The notes under the pieces are model-generated. The model worked only from the letters and a program-made list of their open reading frames with translations. It was not told the origin of the DNA and did not search any database. From Rhododendron vialii (taxonomy: Eukaryota > Streptophyta > Magnoliopsida > Ericales > Ericaceae): a stretch of DNA of 64,000 nucleotides. This document shows, piece after piece, positions 22,650 through 34,003 of the stretch (position 1 is the first letter of the stretch; each line of letters starts with the position of its first letter). The stretch lies in contig NC_080559.1 of assembly GCF_030253575.1 (NCBI RefSeq), positions 4,982,501 through 5,046,500 on the forward strand, read 5' to 3'. Made by a program: the position numbers and the translations under genes.

Positions 22650-23010
22650 ACTACTTGCTCATATTTTTGTGCACATATTATGCACATATATTTTTGTGGG
22701 GTCCATATCGGGATCCCACAAAATGATTCGAACCGCTCATCTTTTTTAAAATATTTTTTGGAGAGTTCCTGTAAAAAAATCAGCTCCAACGGATATCGGT
22801 AAGAGTTTTCTCAGAAATCGCAGGGCAAAACAAAATGATTTGCCTTACGATTTCTGATAAAGCTTTTACCAATATCCATTGGAGCTAATTTTGAACGGAA
22901 ACCCTCTAAAAAAAATTTAAAAATTATGAACGGTTTGAATAATTTTGTAGAACCCCAATATAAACCCTACAAAAATGTATATTTATAATATGTGCACAAA
23001 AATTTGCGTG
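22650..23010. mobile_element. Foldback MITE related to the ~390-bp family
   Basis: ATATTTTTGTGCACATATTA on the left is mirrored by ATAATATGTGCACAAAAAT on the right. Inner arms include GATTCGAACCGCTCAT and CAGCTCCAACGGATATCGG. The layout resembles the family at 6770 and 16909, but no target duplication was found, so the ends are approximate. Confidence 0.6.
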
Positions 23011-23699
23011 GAAATCATTACAGCAGCTATAAATCCACCGATCGTACAGCTACAAACTTGGCCCCTCTCCCAGCTATAAATGCACCGATCATACAGCTAC
23101 GAACTTTTTTGAACAGAATACAGCTACAAACTTGGTCCCTCTCTTTCTAAGCAAGATTAATTCGCAACAAACCGTCCTCGGTTTTGTTGGGTTCATTCCG
23201 AACTCAAAAAATAATCAGAAACGTTCATTATGTAGGACTCGTCCAAAATCCTTCTTATTCAGCTTAATTGGACTCTGCTTTGTATATTCACGAATTCAGT
23301 TTGCGCAATAAAGAAAAGAAATTGTTCAAGTTTCAAATTAATCATATTTGGCTTCCCATTTTTTCCTGACGAAGCCCGATCAAATTAACTTTTGGCATGC
23401 ATATTTTTCTTGACAAAATTATATAGAAAATAAGTGATTCCGATCATTTTATTTTAGACCGGAAGGAACCTAAAAACAGAAAAGTGGAGTGCACTGGACC
23501 CCAAGAACACTGTACTGAAACTCGGTCCTTTAAATCCACCTGTCTTCTTCATTTGGCCCTCTGTCTGGAGGTTCCACTTCTCATCTTCTCTCTCCTGAAC
23601 TCTCTCAGACTCTCTCTCTCTCTTCAATATATACTCCTACTTGTCTAGTGGTGCAAAATTGGTAGAAGTTAGAGTTTGAGACAAAACCACCAAAACCCA
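23011..23699 (+). promoter_or_regulatory. 5' flank of SDR gene E
   Basis: A near-duplicate pair, AGCTATAAATCCACCGATC / AGCTATAAATGCACCGATC (about 23025 and 23080), lies distally. Proximally, CT repeats, TTCAATATATACTCCTAC, TCTAGTGGTGCAAAATTGG and GAGTTTGAGAC lead to the ATG at 23700. This leader matches those at 14131-14248 and 19790-19862, so it is a shared subfamily promoter/leader module. Confidence 0.5.
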
Positions 23700-25026
23700 A
23701 TGACGAGCCAGCTTGAGCCATGGGCCCAATTGGGCGACAAGGTGGTGATGGTCACCGGCGCGTCGTCGGGCATAGGCCGGGAATTGTGTCTCGACCTTGC
23801 GAATTCCGGCTGCAGGATCGTCACCGCGGCTCGCCGGGTCGACCGGCTCGAGTCGCTCTGCGACGAAATAAACCGGCTGCCCGGGTCGGCCGGGTCGACC
23901 CCGAGTCAGCTTGTGCCGCGGGCCATGGCGGTGGAGCTCGACGTGAGTGCCGACGGGCCGGCAATCGAGGCGGCGGTGCGGAGGGCTTGGGCCGCGTTTG
24001 GGGCCATTGATGCCCTTATCAACAACGCTGGTGTCAGGGGTAGGTTATGATTTTGGACTTTGCTTTAGGAGCTGTTTGTTTGTTTGGAAAAAGTTAGTAT
24101 GTTTTTTATTTTTTTATTTTTATGATTAGGTGTTCGGGCAGCTCACGCACACCTAGGGGTGCAAATGAGCCGAGCTTTTATAGTGTTCGAGCTCGGCTCA
24201 TTTATTAAATGAGCCAAAAATTCAAGCTCGAGCTTGGCTTGGTTGTAAACGAGCTTATCCCTTAACGAGCCGAGCCCCGTTAATACACTTAACGAGCCTC
24301 TTTAAGCGAGCCTAGCAATTGATTGTTAAGCTTGGCTCGTTTACTAACTAAATTAAAACTCGTGCTCGAGCTCAACTTGATTACTTAACGAGCCGAGCCT
24401 TAACAAGTCGAGCCACGCGGGCAGCTCGATTCATTTGCACCCCTACGCACACCTCAACTAATCTTGGGGACCATAAACCCACTGTTTACTAGTTGGGACC
24501 CACTTGAAGAGGCTTGCTTGAAGCCAAAGCAAATGCTCAATATGGACAGGCTTCAAAAGGGTTGAAGTTTTGAATCTGAGACCTTGAGAGAGATCAAACT
24601 CTTAAGTCCCGAGTCTTGACCACTGGCCCAACCCAAGGGGGTGTTTGCTTAGAGAAAGTTAAGACCGAGGAAAATGGAAATTTTAGTTCATATGTAATCA
24701 GGGTCGGCCCAAAGGATTTGGACGTCAAAGGCTAAATTATGGGATGGTGCTCTACGTATTTTTAAAATTAAACAACAATGATAGAAATGTTTCTTTATAT
24801 CACTACCTTAGACTTTATAATGCATGTTAATTGCTTTGTCTTCAACGTCCAAAGTGGTTGGCTTGCATTCTTGGTTTCGAAACCTAGCAGTTACAATATC
24901 ATTATTTTTTTGGGAAAAACATTTCAAAAGAAAAAGCTGCCTAGAAGACTTGAAATCACACTTCACATGGACTAAAATCAACTTACCACTAAGCTAGCAA
25001 AGATATTTGTGTTATAAAACGAACAG

Positions 25027-25070
<44 letters not shown>

Positions 25071-28000
25071 AATTTAGAAATAATATTGAAGTGCCCCTAA
25101 AATTTGAAATTTTTTGGATGCGCGAGGACCAGGCCTCTTGGGCTGGCCCTGCATATGTTATTATATTCTTTTGCGTTCGGATGGAAATTAAATAGTGGTA
25201 TTAGGTAGAAGGTGCATCATTTATTAAATTGAATAGCATGTCTGAAACTAAGTGGCAGATGAGATAATATAGTTTAATGAACAATAACTTCTATATTTAG
25301 TGGGAACAAAACAAATACAGTCGTCACTCAAATTAATACTCCGACCGAGAACAAATACAATTCTCTTCAACATTTTAGGCTTAAGAGGGTGATAGAATTT
25401 GAAGAATTAAAAGTGCAGACCTTGGCTGATTTGTTAACCTTGAGAGCTCGACTATCTCGAACTCAATGGGTCCATTGATGATATTTTGACTCGATCTTAT
25501 TTTGATAATATTTTTTCACGTTCCTTTCTGGTCTGGCTAGATCAGAAAGAAACATTATCAATATGGAGTGGAGTCTTCAAGGACCCTCCAAAGATTAAGT
25601 TTGTCTCTGAGTATGCAAAAGAGAGGAATTAGGATGTGGAGAAGAAGAATGTTACCTAGAGCTGCCATCTACCTTATCTTTTCAAAGTCCTTTCATACCC
25701 GCAGATAATGTGGAGTTGAGTCCTTGTCTGACAAGTGTTCTTTCTTCATACAAGAATACAAGAAACCGTTTTAAAGGGCACGTTTAGCATGCAGCAATTG
25801 TTCGCCCGATCTGTGATCTTGGTTAGGGAAAGGTTCTCCGTATAGGGTTCGGATTCAGGTCTTCTTGGTTGTGTCTACCGGTCCTGGGGTTCAATCAGGT
25901 TCGACTTGTCTTTATCCGAGGTCAGGTCAGACTCTCTAGCGTCTTTGGCCTCTAACGAGACTGGAATTGGGACCAGGGCAGGCCTGAAATTTCGTGTACT
26001 CATCAAGAGTCCCCCATTCTAGATAGTGAGTTTTAATGTCGGTTTGTTACATGGGTTTTGTGACTGTAGTTGTGTAGCCTTCTGCCTTCCTACATAACCC
26101 AGTCATGTTGTCAAGTCTACGGGCTCATTGCTTGGCAGCGTTGGAGGGGCTGTGCACTCCCTTTCAAACAATTGAAAGGGATTAGCCGTGCACTCTGCTT
26201 ACATTCGTTGTTGCTTCAGTTTTCCTTGTTGATTTTGGGCATCCATTTTTTTTTATTCTTGGCAAACAAAAGCACGGTAATTTGGAAACACCATTTTAAT
26301 ATTTTAACTTTTTCTCTTTACAAACTTTCAGTTTTTTCATAACTCGTTTAATAATTTGACCCGTTTTCTTGGAGATGGGCTGTCGAGTCGAAACGGCTGT
26401 GCTTATACCCTAGGCCAAGTAGAATGATGATTCTCATGGGAACATAGCTGAGGCATGACTGTGACTTTCTTTTGTGCTGATACTTCCTATTTATGTTCCT
26501 CTGATCTTGTTTAGTTTTTCTTCTTGGTTTTCACCAATGCTGGTCCTCTTTCTTTGGCCAGATTGTCAGAATTGAATGGAAGAATCAGACTTCCTAAATA
26601 TGTGGTTTGACATGAACCGAGCATTGCATAGCCACTTCGCAATACTTGTTTCTTCTTGTTTGTTAACGAGGCAAAATGCATAATCTATTTAGAGATCTGT
26701 GAAATAAATGTTAACACAGTATGGTTAAAATTGTTTTGTATTCCTTTTCCCCTTGTTTTTATTACACTATTGTGGAAGTCATATCAACCCCTCGTCCCTT
26801 AAACAGATTGAGGAGTTCTCTCTTGTACTAATATTTCATGTTGCGTAACTTTCGTCTGCACTTTTGATTCTAGCATACGTATGGCACTCTGTTGACACAA
26901 GTCCTCTAACATGTGTGTCAGGTAGCGTGAAATCTGCATTGGATTTATCGGAGGATGAGTGGAACAGTACAGTTAAAACAAACTTGACAGGAACATGGTT
27001 GGTGTCAAAGTATGTTTGCTCGCGGATGCGTGATGCTAAAAAGGGAGGATCAGTCATCAATATTTCCTCTATTGGTGGTCTTAACCGTGGGCATTTACCG
27101 GGCAGTCTAGCATATAGTTCTTCAAAGGTAGCCGTAAACCTGATGACAAAGGTGAGCTCTTGTAGTATCTGTCCTTGATGCAACATTGATCTTTGGACTT
27201 GGTTTACTGGTCGAATTCAATTATTATAAGGTGTATTATGCATCTAATTCTCATGTTCGGCATTGATGCACTAGTTTACCATTCTAGAGCTTGTAGGTCT
27301 GCTTTTTGAGAACATTTTTCAAACATATACTACATTTTGATGATGCAATCAAACATCGTCATTGTGAAAACTTCGTTAACCATGGAGAGAAATCGTATAA
27401 AAGCTACGTTTTGAATGATTGGGTGGGCTTTTCTCATATAAGTTGAAAAAGATAATAAACTCTTGGAGATCTTCAATAAGCCTAAAGGTTCCGACATTAC
27501 CTAGTACAATGAGTATTGTAAATCATGAAGCCCCCTTATAATAACATGAAACCTTCTTGACGGGACAAAGTAGATGGATTCTCTCCATTAACCGCATTAT
27601 GAATCGCATCAAAATGTCTGGATGTTGTTGCACTTTCACGCGGGATCCTCCCATTTCCGGTTACTGAAACAGATTATTTACTTGCTTACTGTAGTGGAAT
27701 GTCCGGATGTGATTCCTTTGTTGTCTGAGATAGACATATATGTCCTTTCTATTTACCGTTTTAAGTGTCAGACGAGGGATTCGATACATAACTTTGATCA
27801 AAGAATTGACGTAATGTGAAGTTGTTTGTACGTCCCGTTTTAGACAATTTCATAATTTAATTTTTCACCTCTTAACGTAGTAACCGTGAATATTGTACTT
27901 TAACATTTGGTTAATGTCAAGATCAGATGATGGCGATAGAACTTGGGGCACACAACATCAGAGTGAACTCGATTTCTCCTGGACTCTTCCTGTCTGAGAT

Positions 28001-28205
28001 CACGGAGAATCTTTTCCGGAGAGAATGGTTGAAAAATGTGGAAATGAGAACTGTCCCTCTAAGAGACCATGGCACAACAAACCCAGCACTGACGTCGCTC
28101 GTACGATACTTGATCCACGACTCTTCAGAGTACATTTCTGGCAACATTTACATTGTTGATGCTGGTGTTACCTTACCGGGTGTCCCGATTTTTTCCTCGC
28201 TTTGA
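23700..28205 (+). CDS. SDR gene E, intact three-exon oxidoreductase
   Basis: Short-chain dehydrogenase/reductase of the second subfamily; substrate unknown. Exons 23700-24039, 26922-27151 and 27927-28205 give 849 nt and 282 aa. Exon 1 has TGASSGIG (around residues 20-27), AARRVDR and NNAGVR. Exon 2 has NISSIGG and YSSSK. Exon 3 starts MMAIELG and ends [10 protein letters not shown]. Splice sites are GT-AG with the same phases as the paralogs. An in-frame ATG at 23676 exists, but the start at 23700 matches the MTSQLEPW start of copies D and F. Intron 1 is 2.9 kb and has collected at least two DNA elements (24155-24444 and 24699-25151); 25152-26921 holds nothing recognisable. Exon 1 is strikingly GC-rich, exons 2-3 are not. 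Confidence 0.9.
24155..24444. mobile_element. Mutator-like MITE in SDR gene E intron 1
   Basis: Termini AGGGGTGCAAATGA and TCATTTGCACCCCT are perfect 14-bp inverted repeats. A perfect 10-bp duplication, ACGCACACCT, flanks it at 24145-24154 and 24445-24454. The 290-bp interior is full of GAGCTCG/GGCTCG words. Confidence 0.9.
24699..25151. mobile_element. DNA element with CAGGGTCGGCCC termini
   Basis: Ends CAGGGTCGGCCCAA and TTGGGCTGGCCCTG are inverted repeats. Flanks CATATGTAAT (24689-24698) and CATATGTTAT (25152-25161) match at 9 of 10 positions, consistent with a target duplication. 453 bp, no transposase frame; contains a (TA)n run at 25030-25069. The terminal style is hAT-like; the duplication length leaves Mutator-like possible. 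Confidence 0.75.
25030..25069. repeat. TA microsatellite
   Basis: Pure (TA)n of about 40 bp inside the element above. Confidence 0.95.
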
Positions 28206-30024
28206 GTATCTATGTAAGTTTTATCTACAGAAGAATAAGAATGATCACTTGAATTAGGGTTCAGGTTGAGATATTGGGTCCAAGTATTCCCAGTTTACAT
28301 TTGTTTCCCATTTGTATTCTTGTTCTTCCCTTTGTATGACGTTTTCCTCCATCTATGGATATTCGCATCTTTCACATGTAGGACAGGGCGGGTATTGGAT
28401 AACTTGATATGCTTTGTTGGACTTATTTTCTAACAGCCCAATTTTTCATGTAAAATGTTTTACATGGAAACAAACGGAACCTTAGTTTCGCTGTGTATCA
28501 TTAGGACCATGATTTTTGGTTTTCTTTAGTTGAGATTTCCTTTTGTTGTTATTCTAGTAATTGTTTTTATAACCCCACCGAATTTCATAACCAAATGGAT
28601 CAATACCTCTTTTTAAAAAAAAGAAAAAAAGAAGAGAAAATGATACAATAAAATTCTATTTGGTCCTATTTGAATGTACAGTATCAGTATGCACCTTTTA
28701 ATTCTTAACATTTTGTATATAAAATCATACTCTCTGCATAAGAATCCATAACATTTTCTTAAAGAATATAGAAGGTTGCTTGAAAATTAATGATATTTTG
28801 CATTTAGAGTTGTAATCTCCACTTTAAACAAATTTAAACATTTTTTTTTTTCTCTCTGTCTATTCAAAGAGTACATACATTTTGGAACATTTTAAAATAA
28901 AATAGGTGGACAAGCAGAATGGACGGGAGGAGTATCATTCATCTTATTTGTTATGTTTGTTTCTACTTTTTTCTACTTTTCCTACGTCCGCTCCAATGTT
29001 ATTTGAAACTAGCGAATTGTCTGCGCCTAAATATGTTCTCACAACAGTTACATATATTCTCTTAATACCAGAGAATAAACACATTCATCTCAATTGTTTA
29101 TATTGAGAATCAAAATTATCATCAACTTCCCATATCCATAACCACCCAAACCAAATTTTGTCCTTGACAATAAATAAATGACCTAAAGGCCCACCAAACA
29201 AAATATAATAATCAACCAACCAACCATTCATAATTGCGTAATGTTTACTTGTGTTGGATGGTTACTTGTTTTTTTTTTTTTTTTCATTATTAAAAAACAT
29301 TAGTGTGATCGAACATTGATTGTTACTTAAACAAAACAGATTTGCACTCGCATTTTAAAGTTACAAATACTCTTATTCTTTTTTTATATCTAGCACAAAT
29401 CTATTTTGTTCATGTAATGATTGATGTTCCATCACGCTATAGGGATGGAGCCAGGAGGAGCGGACGCTCCTGCAAGAGACAAAAACACTCTACTATTATA
29501 TTCAAAAAAATATTCCAATGAGAGCAAATAGGCACGTCCCCTTCTAGTATTTTGAAAAGAAAATTCAAATAGGATGGAGTAGTAACCTTTGAAATATAAG
29601 GATACCAACATTAATTTCCAAAGACTAAGGATTAAAATATAACAAAACATAAAATTTGAGGGTTAACATTATAAACACTCAATTTTTTTTCCACAAAAAT
29701 CCCCAATCATTAAGAGAATTTTACATTTTACAAGACAGATCATTCTTTCACAATACATTACCATTTAAAAAATAAATACTCCTACTTATTTGAAAAATAA
29801 TTACTACTGTACTTTTTAGCAAAACGGAGCTGTTTTATGTGGGCCTGTTAGAAGTATGATTAATGGTGATTTAGGAAAAGATAATGTATTTTTTTTTTTT
29901 TGTCTTTCATTTGCCGCTTGCGTGTAGCACGCTAATTTTTATTCAAATAATTGGATTGGATTTGGTCAATTTTTCTGCAGACCAATTCAGTCTATTTAGT
30001 GCATCCGACTTTTGGACAACTTAG
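28206..30024. other. Gene-free spacer
   Basis: AT-rich 3' flank of SDR gene E with poly-A/T runs. Short open frames have no family features. A GGGATGGAGCCAGGAGGAGCG block near 29441 could be a decayed element end. Confidence 0.5.
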
Positions 30025-31016
30025 GGGGTGTTTGGGAGCTTATTTTTTGGCTTTTCATTTTTAATTTTTTGGCTTTTTGGTTTTTTGGCTTTTTGGTCAG
30101 AATGTAGTTTGAATTTAGTAGAGTGTTTGGAAGCCTACTTTTTGTTTTTTCATTTTCAGCTTTTTACCTTTTTGGCTTTTTGGATTATGGTCAGAATGTT
30201 ATTTAAATATATAGTGTTTGGATTAATATGTGCAGAATGTATTTTATAATATGAGTAGTGTTTGGGAGATATATGATGCATATGAATTATGAGTTGGTTT
30301 TTTACCATGTTGCCCTTGGTTCTTTATTATTATATAAAATTATCATAAGTAATGTTAATTACAAATTTATAGTTATATTTATATAGTTTTTGGAAAATAA
30401 ATTTATGCAGTCTTTAATTTTTATTTGCTAATACAAAAAAATTAAATATTATCGCGTAAGTTTCATAGAAATAAGAGAACGATTAAATTAAGGAATCACT
30501 AAAATAATAAATAAAATAAAAAACCACACAAACTTTATTATTAGAATAAGTTTTGTCCGGATCAACCAGACAAGGGGTTGTTTGGACATTTTTTCGTGTA
30601 TAAACTCAACTTTTGACATATCTATCGATGTCCGGACAAGTTGATTTTTTGCGTTGATGCATTATTTTGCGAGTCCTACAAGATGGACGGTTCGAATTTA
30701 AAAAAAAAATACGCGACGGGAGCCCACACGGGGCTGTCCGGACAGCCCCTTGCCCCGTTTTTCCGGGAAGAACTTTTTCTCCATTTACAAGTACCAACCA
30801 GTGAACAAAAAAGACACACGGAGGGTTTGGATAGAGACAAGGGTAAGGTGAAGGTATAGAATGAAATTAAGGTAACTCAGATTAGGGTATTTTCGTAATT
30901 GCATGTAAAATGAGAAAATGGGAAAATGGGAAAAGCACCTCCGGACCTCTTTTTCACTTTTGCTCTCTAAACCAAAAATTGGCAAAGCCATTTTGGCTTA
31001 ACTCATTTTAAAAACA
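30025..31016. repeat. Left foldback arm (AGGGGGTGTTTGG) and adjoining repeat
   Basis: Begins AGGGGGTGTTTGGGAGCT and continues with TTTTTGGCTTTT-type repeats. The mirrored sequence AGCTTCCAAACACCCCCT ends at about 40748 on the far side of the pararetrovirus. GTGTTTGG words recur at 30122, 30211 and 30258. A GTCCGGACA-rich stretch lies at 30550-30775. I found no target duplication. Confidence 0.45.
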
Positions 31017-31950
31017 ATTCTGCTATGAGTAGAGACACTGGTAGGGATTCTGGTAGAGACAAATCTAATTAATTACACTTTATACCTTCAATTTTTAAAC
31101 TATTATGGTTTGGTTCTAATTCTGGAATGGTCTCGCTCTGTGATACTGGAGTTTTGCTTCTGCTAACTGGTTTTCTAATTCTCTAAGCTTATCCTGTTCT
31201 TTTCTTATAAATCTGGTAAGTGTGGTACTATATCTAGGTCTGTGAATATATATGGGCGTTTTTAAAAGTGTACCTAAAAAAAAAATTCTGGAAATGTATT
31301 TCTTCTCGTAATCTATGAATATGAATTAAAATATGTTCTTTCTTGTTCATATATGCAAAGGGTTTGTGATCAAATATTTGTAAATCCTACTCGGTACTTA
31401 CCACCACATGATCCAGATGAACTGTTTAAAACAACTTGAATACTGTTAAAATCATATATCGTATTACCCATTGATTAATCTTTCTTTTCATTATCATTTT
31501 CCCCTTATGTGTCAAAAATTTTGTTTAGAGAAATTTCTTATTTTCCTTCTTAACCTACCTCCGAATACTACTCCCTTAACGCCACCTTTGGCTAAACGGG
31601 TACAAGACTCAAGAAGGCTTTATGGTTTAAAGGCCTGAAGTCATTACTCCTTTAAAATTTTAAAATTTTAAGGTATCATGATATGAAAACTGGATTAAAA
31701 TTCTTTGGGTAATACAAGCATATGGTTTATACAGTATACATTTTGTTTATAATCATAGGGGTGTTCCCTTTCGGGAGTCCCTAAAGAACAATAGAGAACT
31801 GAAGAAAAACTTACAATATTATTGCAAACCGCTGATTACAAAGACTCAATTGCTGAAGATTGACTCGACCAATTACAATTGCAACAAATGCTTTAGATAG
31901 CAATCGTTCAAGTGTTAGGAGAGTCGTATCTACTAATGAGAAACTCGACT

Positions 31951-31960
31951 CTATTTATAG
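31951..31960 (-). promoter_or_regulatory. TATA box candidate of the pararetrovirus
   Basis: On the minus strand CTATAAATAG followed by AGTCGAG lies ~280 nt downstream of the ORF4 stop. This is where caulimovirids place the pregenomic RNA promoter. Confidence 0.6.
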
Positions 31961-32239
31961 ACCAACTCAAAGTTAAAATGACCGGTAACCTATTAACAAA
32001 AGAGATCCGGTTTTCTAAAGAGAATAGTAGATGCCGCGTGATCTCTGGCCCGCATCGTCACATCTTTCAACTTTCTCTTTTGAAAAAGAAGATTCTTCAT
32101 TATTGCTGCTGGTGAAAGGTGGTTGAAATAGTAAGAAGCTGTCTGTCGGATAGTGGTTGAAACAGTAAAAGTTGTTGATGATTTCTACTTTCGGTGAATT
32201 TCTTTTACTGATGATAGTGATGCTGTCGGCACCTCATCT

Positions 32240-34003
32240 CTATCCTTCCATTGCATTATTGAGATTTTGGACGGCTTCATCATCAAAATCATAATCATGA
32301 TCCTTTCCCTGACTGGATAAAACTTCTCCTGTTGACATGGCTCTTTGCTGTTCTTTCTGCTCCAGATAATATCTGACTAAATTATCATGTCCTGTTTCAA
32401 AATGAAATTTTAGTTCTGGAATGTGATCATTGGACCTAATTTTTTGAAATAGGTCTTCACATATTAATGGTGCCTTTCCGTAGTCATATAGACTGTCATA
32501 ATGGAATCCTTCTGCTATGGAGAAGGCAATAGCATGTCTGATCTGTTTTCTTATGGAATTTGTTTCGCAAATCCATGGGGCGTCATTGTCGCAGTGATAA
32601 ATGCGTCTGAGGATTGTATTGGCTGGATTGGTGTTGATGTGAATATTATGGTAAGCAGGAATGAGTTGTCCTGTAAACGTCCATTCTGGAAGTTTTGATT
32701 CCACAACCGCTTCTACTGCTGTACCCTGTTCTGCCATGGAATTAAGAACACAAGCTGCAATCTTTCTTCCAAATCTGTTAGTATCTTCTGGGTCATGGAA
32801 TATGATTTGTTGAATATATCCGAAATCCAAAAGAGTTGCTTCTGTAATTTCTACCATTTTATCCTTGAAATTAAGATAAAAGGGTTTGAAATTCTTCATG
32901 TCTATGTTGGCCATGGGAATGCTGTAAATGAGTTGACAAGTATAGGTCATCCTTTCCAAAGGTATTTGAATGCAGGTTGGTTTGATTTCTGGACATGGGA
33001 CAACATCTTTTTCTTGTAAATAAAGGGTTTTCCAGGAAATAGTGAGACCCGGAATGCATCCTTCATTCTGGTTGATTTTGATTAGCTCTGAGAATAAGAA
33101 TTCCTGGAAATGAGCTCTATCTTGTCTGGCTAAATGCTGAATATGGTTGATAACATCTGGAGGGAATTTTGAAAGAAAGGTAAAAGCTTTTGGCTGTAAA
33201 AGCTCAATTGGATCATATTCCTTACTCCACTCACTCTTTTCTTCGTCTTCCAGTGGGGAAGACTGCTTTCTCACTTTTACCAGTGGGGTAAAAGGGCTTC
33301 TAATCTTTTTGAGCTCCTTTTCTGATTCCAACAACTTCTTTTTGAGAGTTGTTATTTCTTCTTCAAGCCTTCTCTGGTTATTGATCAACTGTTGATTGGT
33401 TTGCTCAAAATCTTGGTTTTTCTTATTTAAAAGTCTAAAATTTCTAGTCATTGTTTCGCAATGACCACAAAATCTTATTTGCTGAGCAAATGGCTGGTTA
33501 GAAGGTGGTTGGTTGAAGACCTGGTTATTTTCAAATCCTGCAATCTCAAGGGCTGCTTGAGTGTTTAACCTTCTGGAAGATTCTGAAATATTAAAATTAT
33601 TTCCAATGGTGCGATTTGCCCATTGATTTGCTTCAGAGAAAGTATGAAAACCTTTCCATGTTGAGGAAGGGATTCCATCAATCTGTTTTAAAACTTCTGG
33701 CCAATAAGAATAAATTCCTGGAACACGGCCTATAGCTACACAATAAAATGAAAATCTTTTTGTTGGGTTAGACCCATTTTGTTGATTAAAGAAAATGTTT
33801 AAAGCGTTTAGACAACCTAAAAATCTAGGAACATCTTTGTGAGAGTCCCAGAGATTATCTAAAAGACACTTCTGTTCCTCACTAATATTGTGGATGAGGT
33901 ACCTGAATTTAGATCTGGATTGTTCAGGAAAAACTCTGAGAGTTACACTTCCGAATGTTAAAAACTTCTGATCTGTTCTGATTATGTTGCTGGAAGACGC
34001 CAT
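32240..34003 (-). CDS. Pararetrovirus ORF4: viroplasmin/transactivator-like protein
   Basis: 587 aa. Residues ~84-134 form a viroplasmin-type domain (the RNase H1 N-terminal hybrid-binding fold): a hydrophobic FYCVAIGRVPGIY strand, a WPE motif, and KGFHTFSEA. In caulimoviruses this domain sits in the translational transactivator/inclusion-body protein. A CxxC pair (CGHC) near 179-182 precedes a coiled coil at ~185-235. The C-terminal 330 residues are globular-looking and I do not recognise them. The start overlaps the end of ORF3 by 80 nt in a different frame. Badnaviruses lack such a gene, so its presence with a badnavirus-like ORF3 is notable. The role is inferred from the family; no breaks seen. 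Confidence 0.8.
   Translation of the reverse strand: MASSSNIIRTDQKFLTFGSVTLRVFPEQSRSKFRYLIHNISEEQKCLLDNLWDSHKDVPRFLGCLNALNIFFNQQNGSNPTKRFSFYCVAIGRVPGIYSYWPEVLKQIDGIPSSTWKGFHTFSEANQWANRTIGNNFNISESSRRLNTQAALEIAGFENNQVFNQPPSNQPFAQQIRFCGHCETMTRNFRLLNKKNQDFEQTNQQLINNQRRLEEEITTLKKKLLESEKELKKIRSPFTPLVKVRKQSSPLEDEEKSEWSKEYDPIELLQPKAFTFLSKFPPDVINHIQHLARQDRAHFQEFLFSELIKINQNEGCIPGLTISWKTLYLQEKDVVPCPEIKPTCIQIPLERMTYTCQLIYSIPMANIDMKNFKPFYLNFKDKMVEITEATLLDFGYIQQIIFHDPEDTNRFGRKIAACVLNSMAEQGTAVEAVVESKLPEWTFTGQLIPAYHNIHINTNPANTILRRIYHCDNDAPWICETNSIRKQIRHAIAFSIAEGFHYDSLYDYGKAPLICEDLFQKIRSNDHIPELKFHFETGHDNLVRYYLEQKEQQRAMSTGEVLSSQGKDHDYDFDDEAVQNLNNAMEG

Noticed and set aside
20203..23699. Missing exons 2 and 3 for the orphan SDR exon
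   Set aside because: Looked for NISSI, YxxxK and IPIFSSL coding signatures on the plus strand and found none; only MITEs and spacer.
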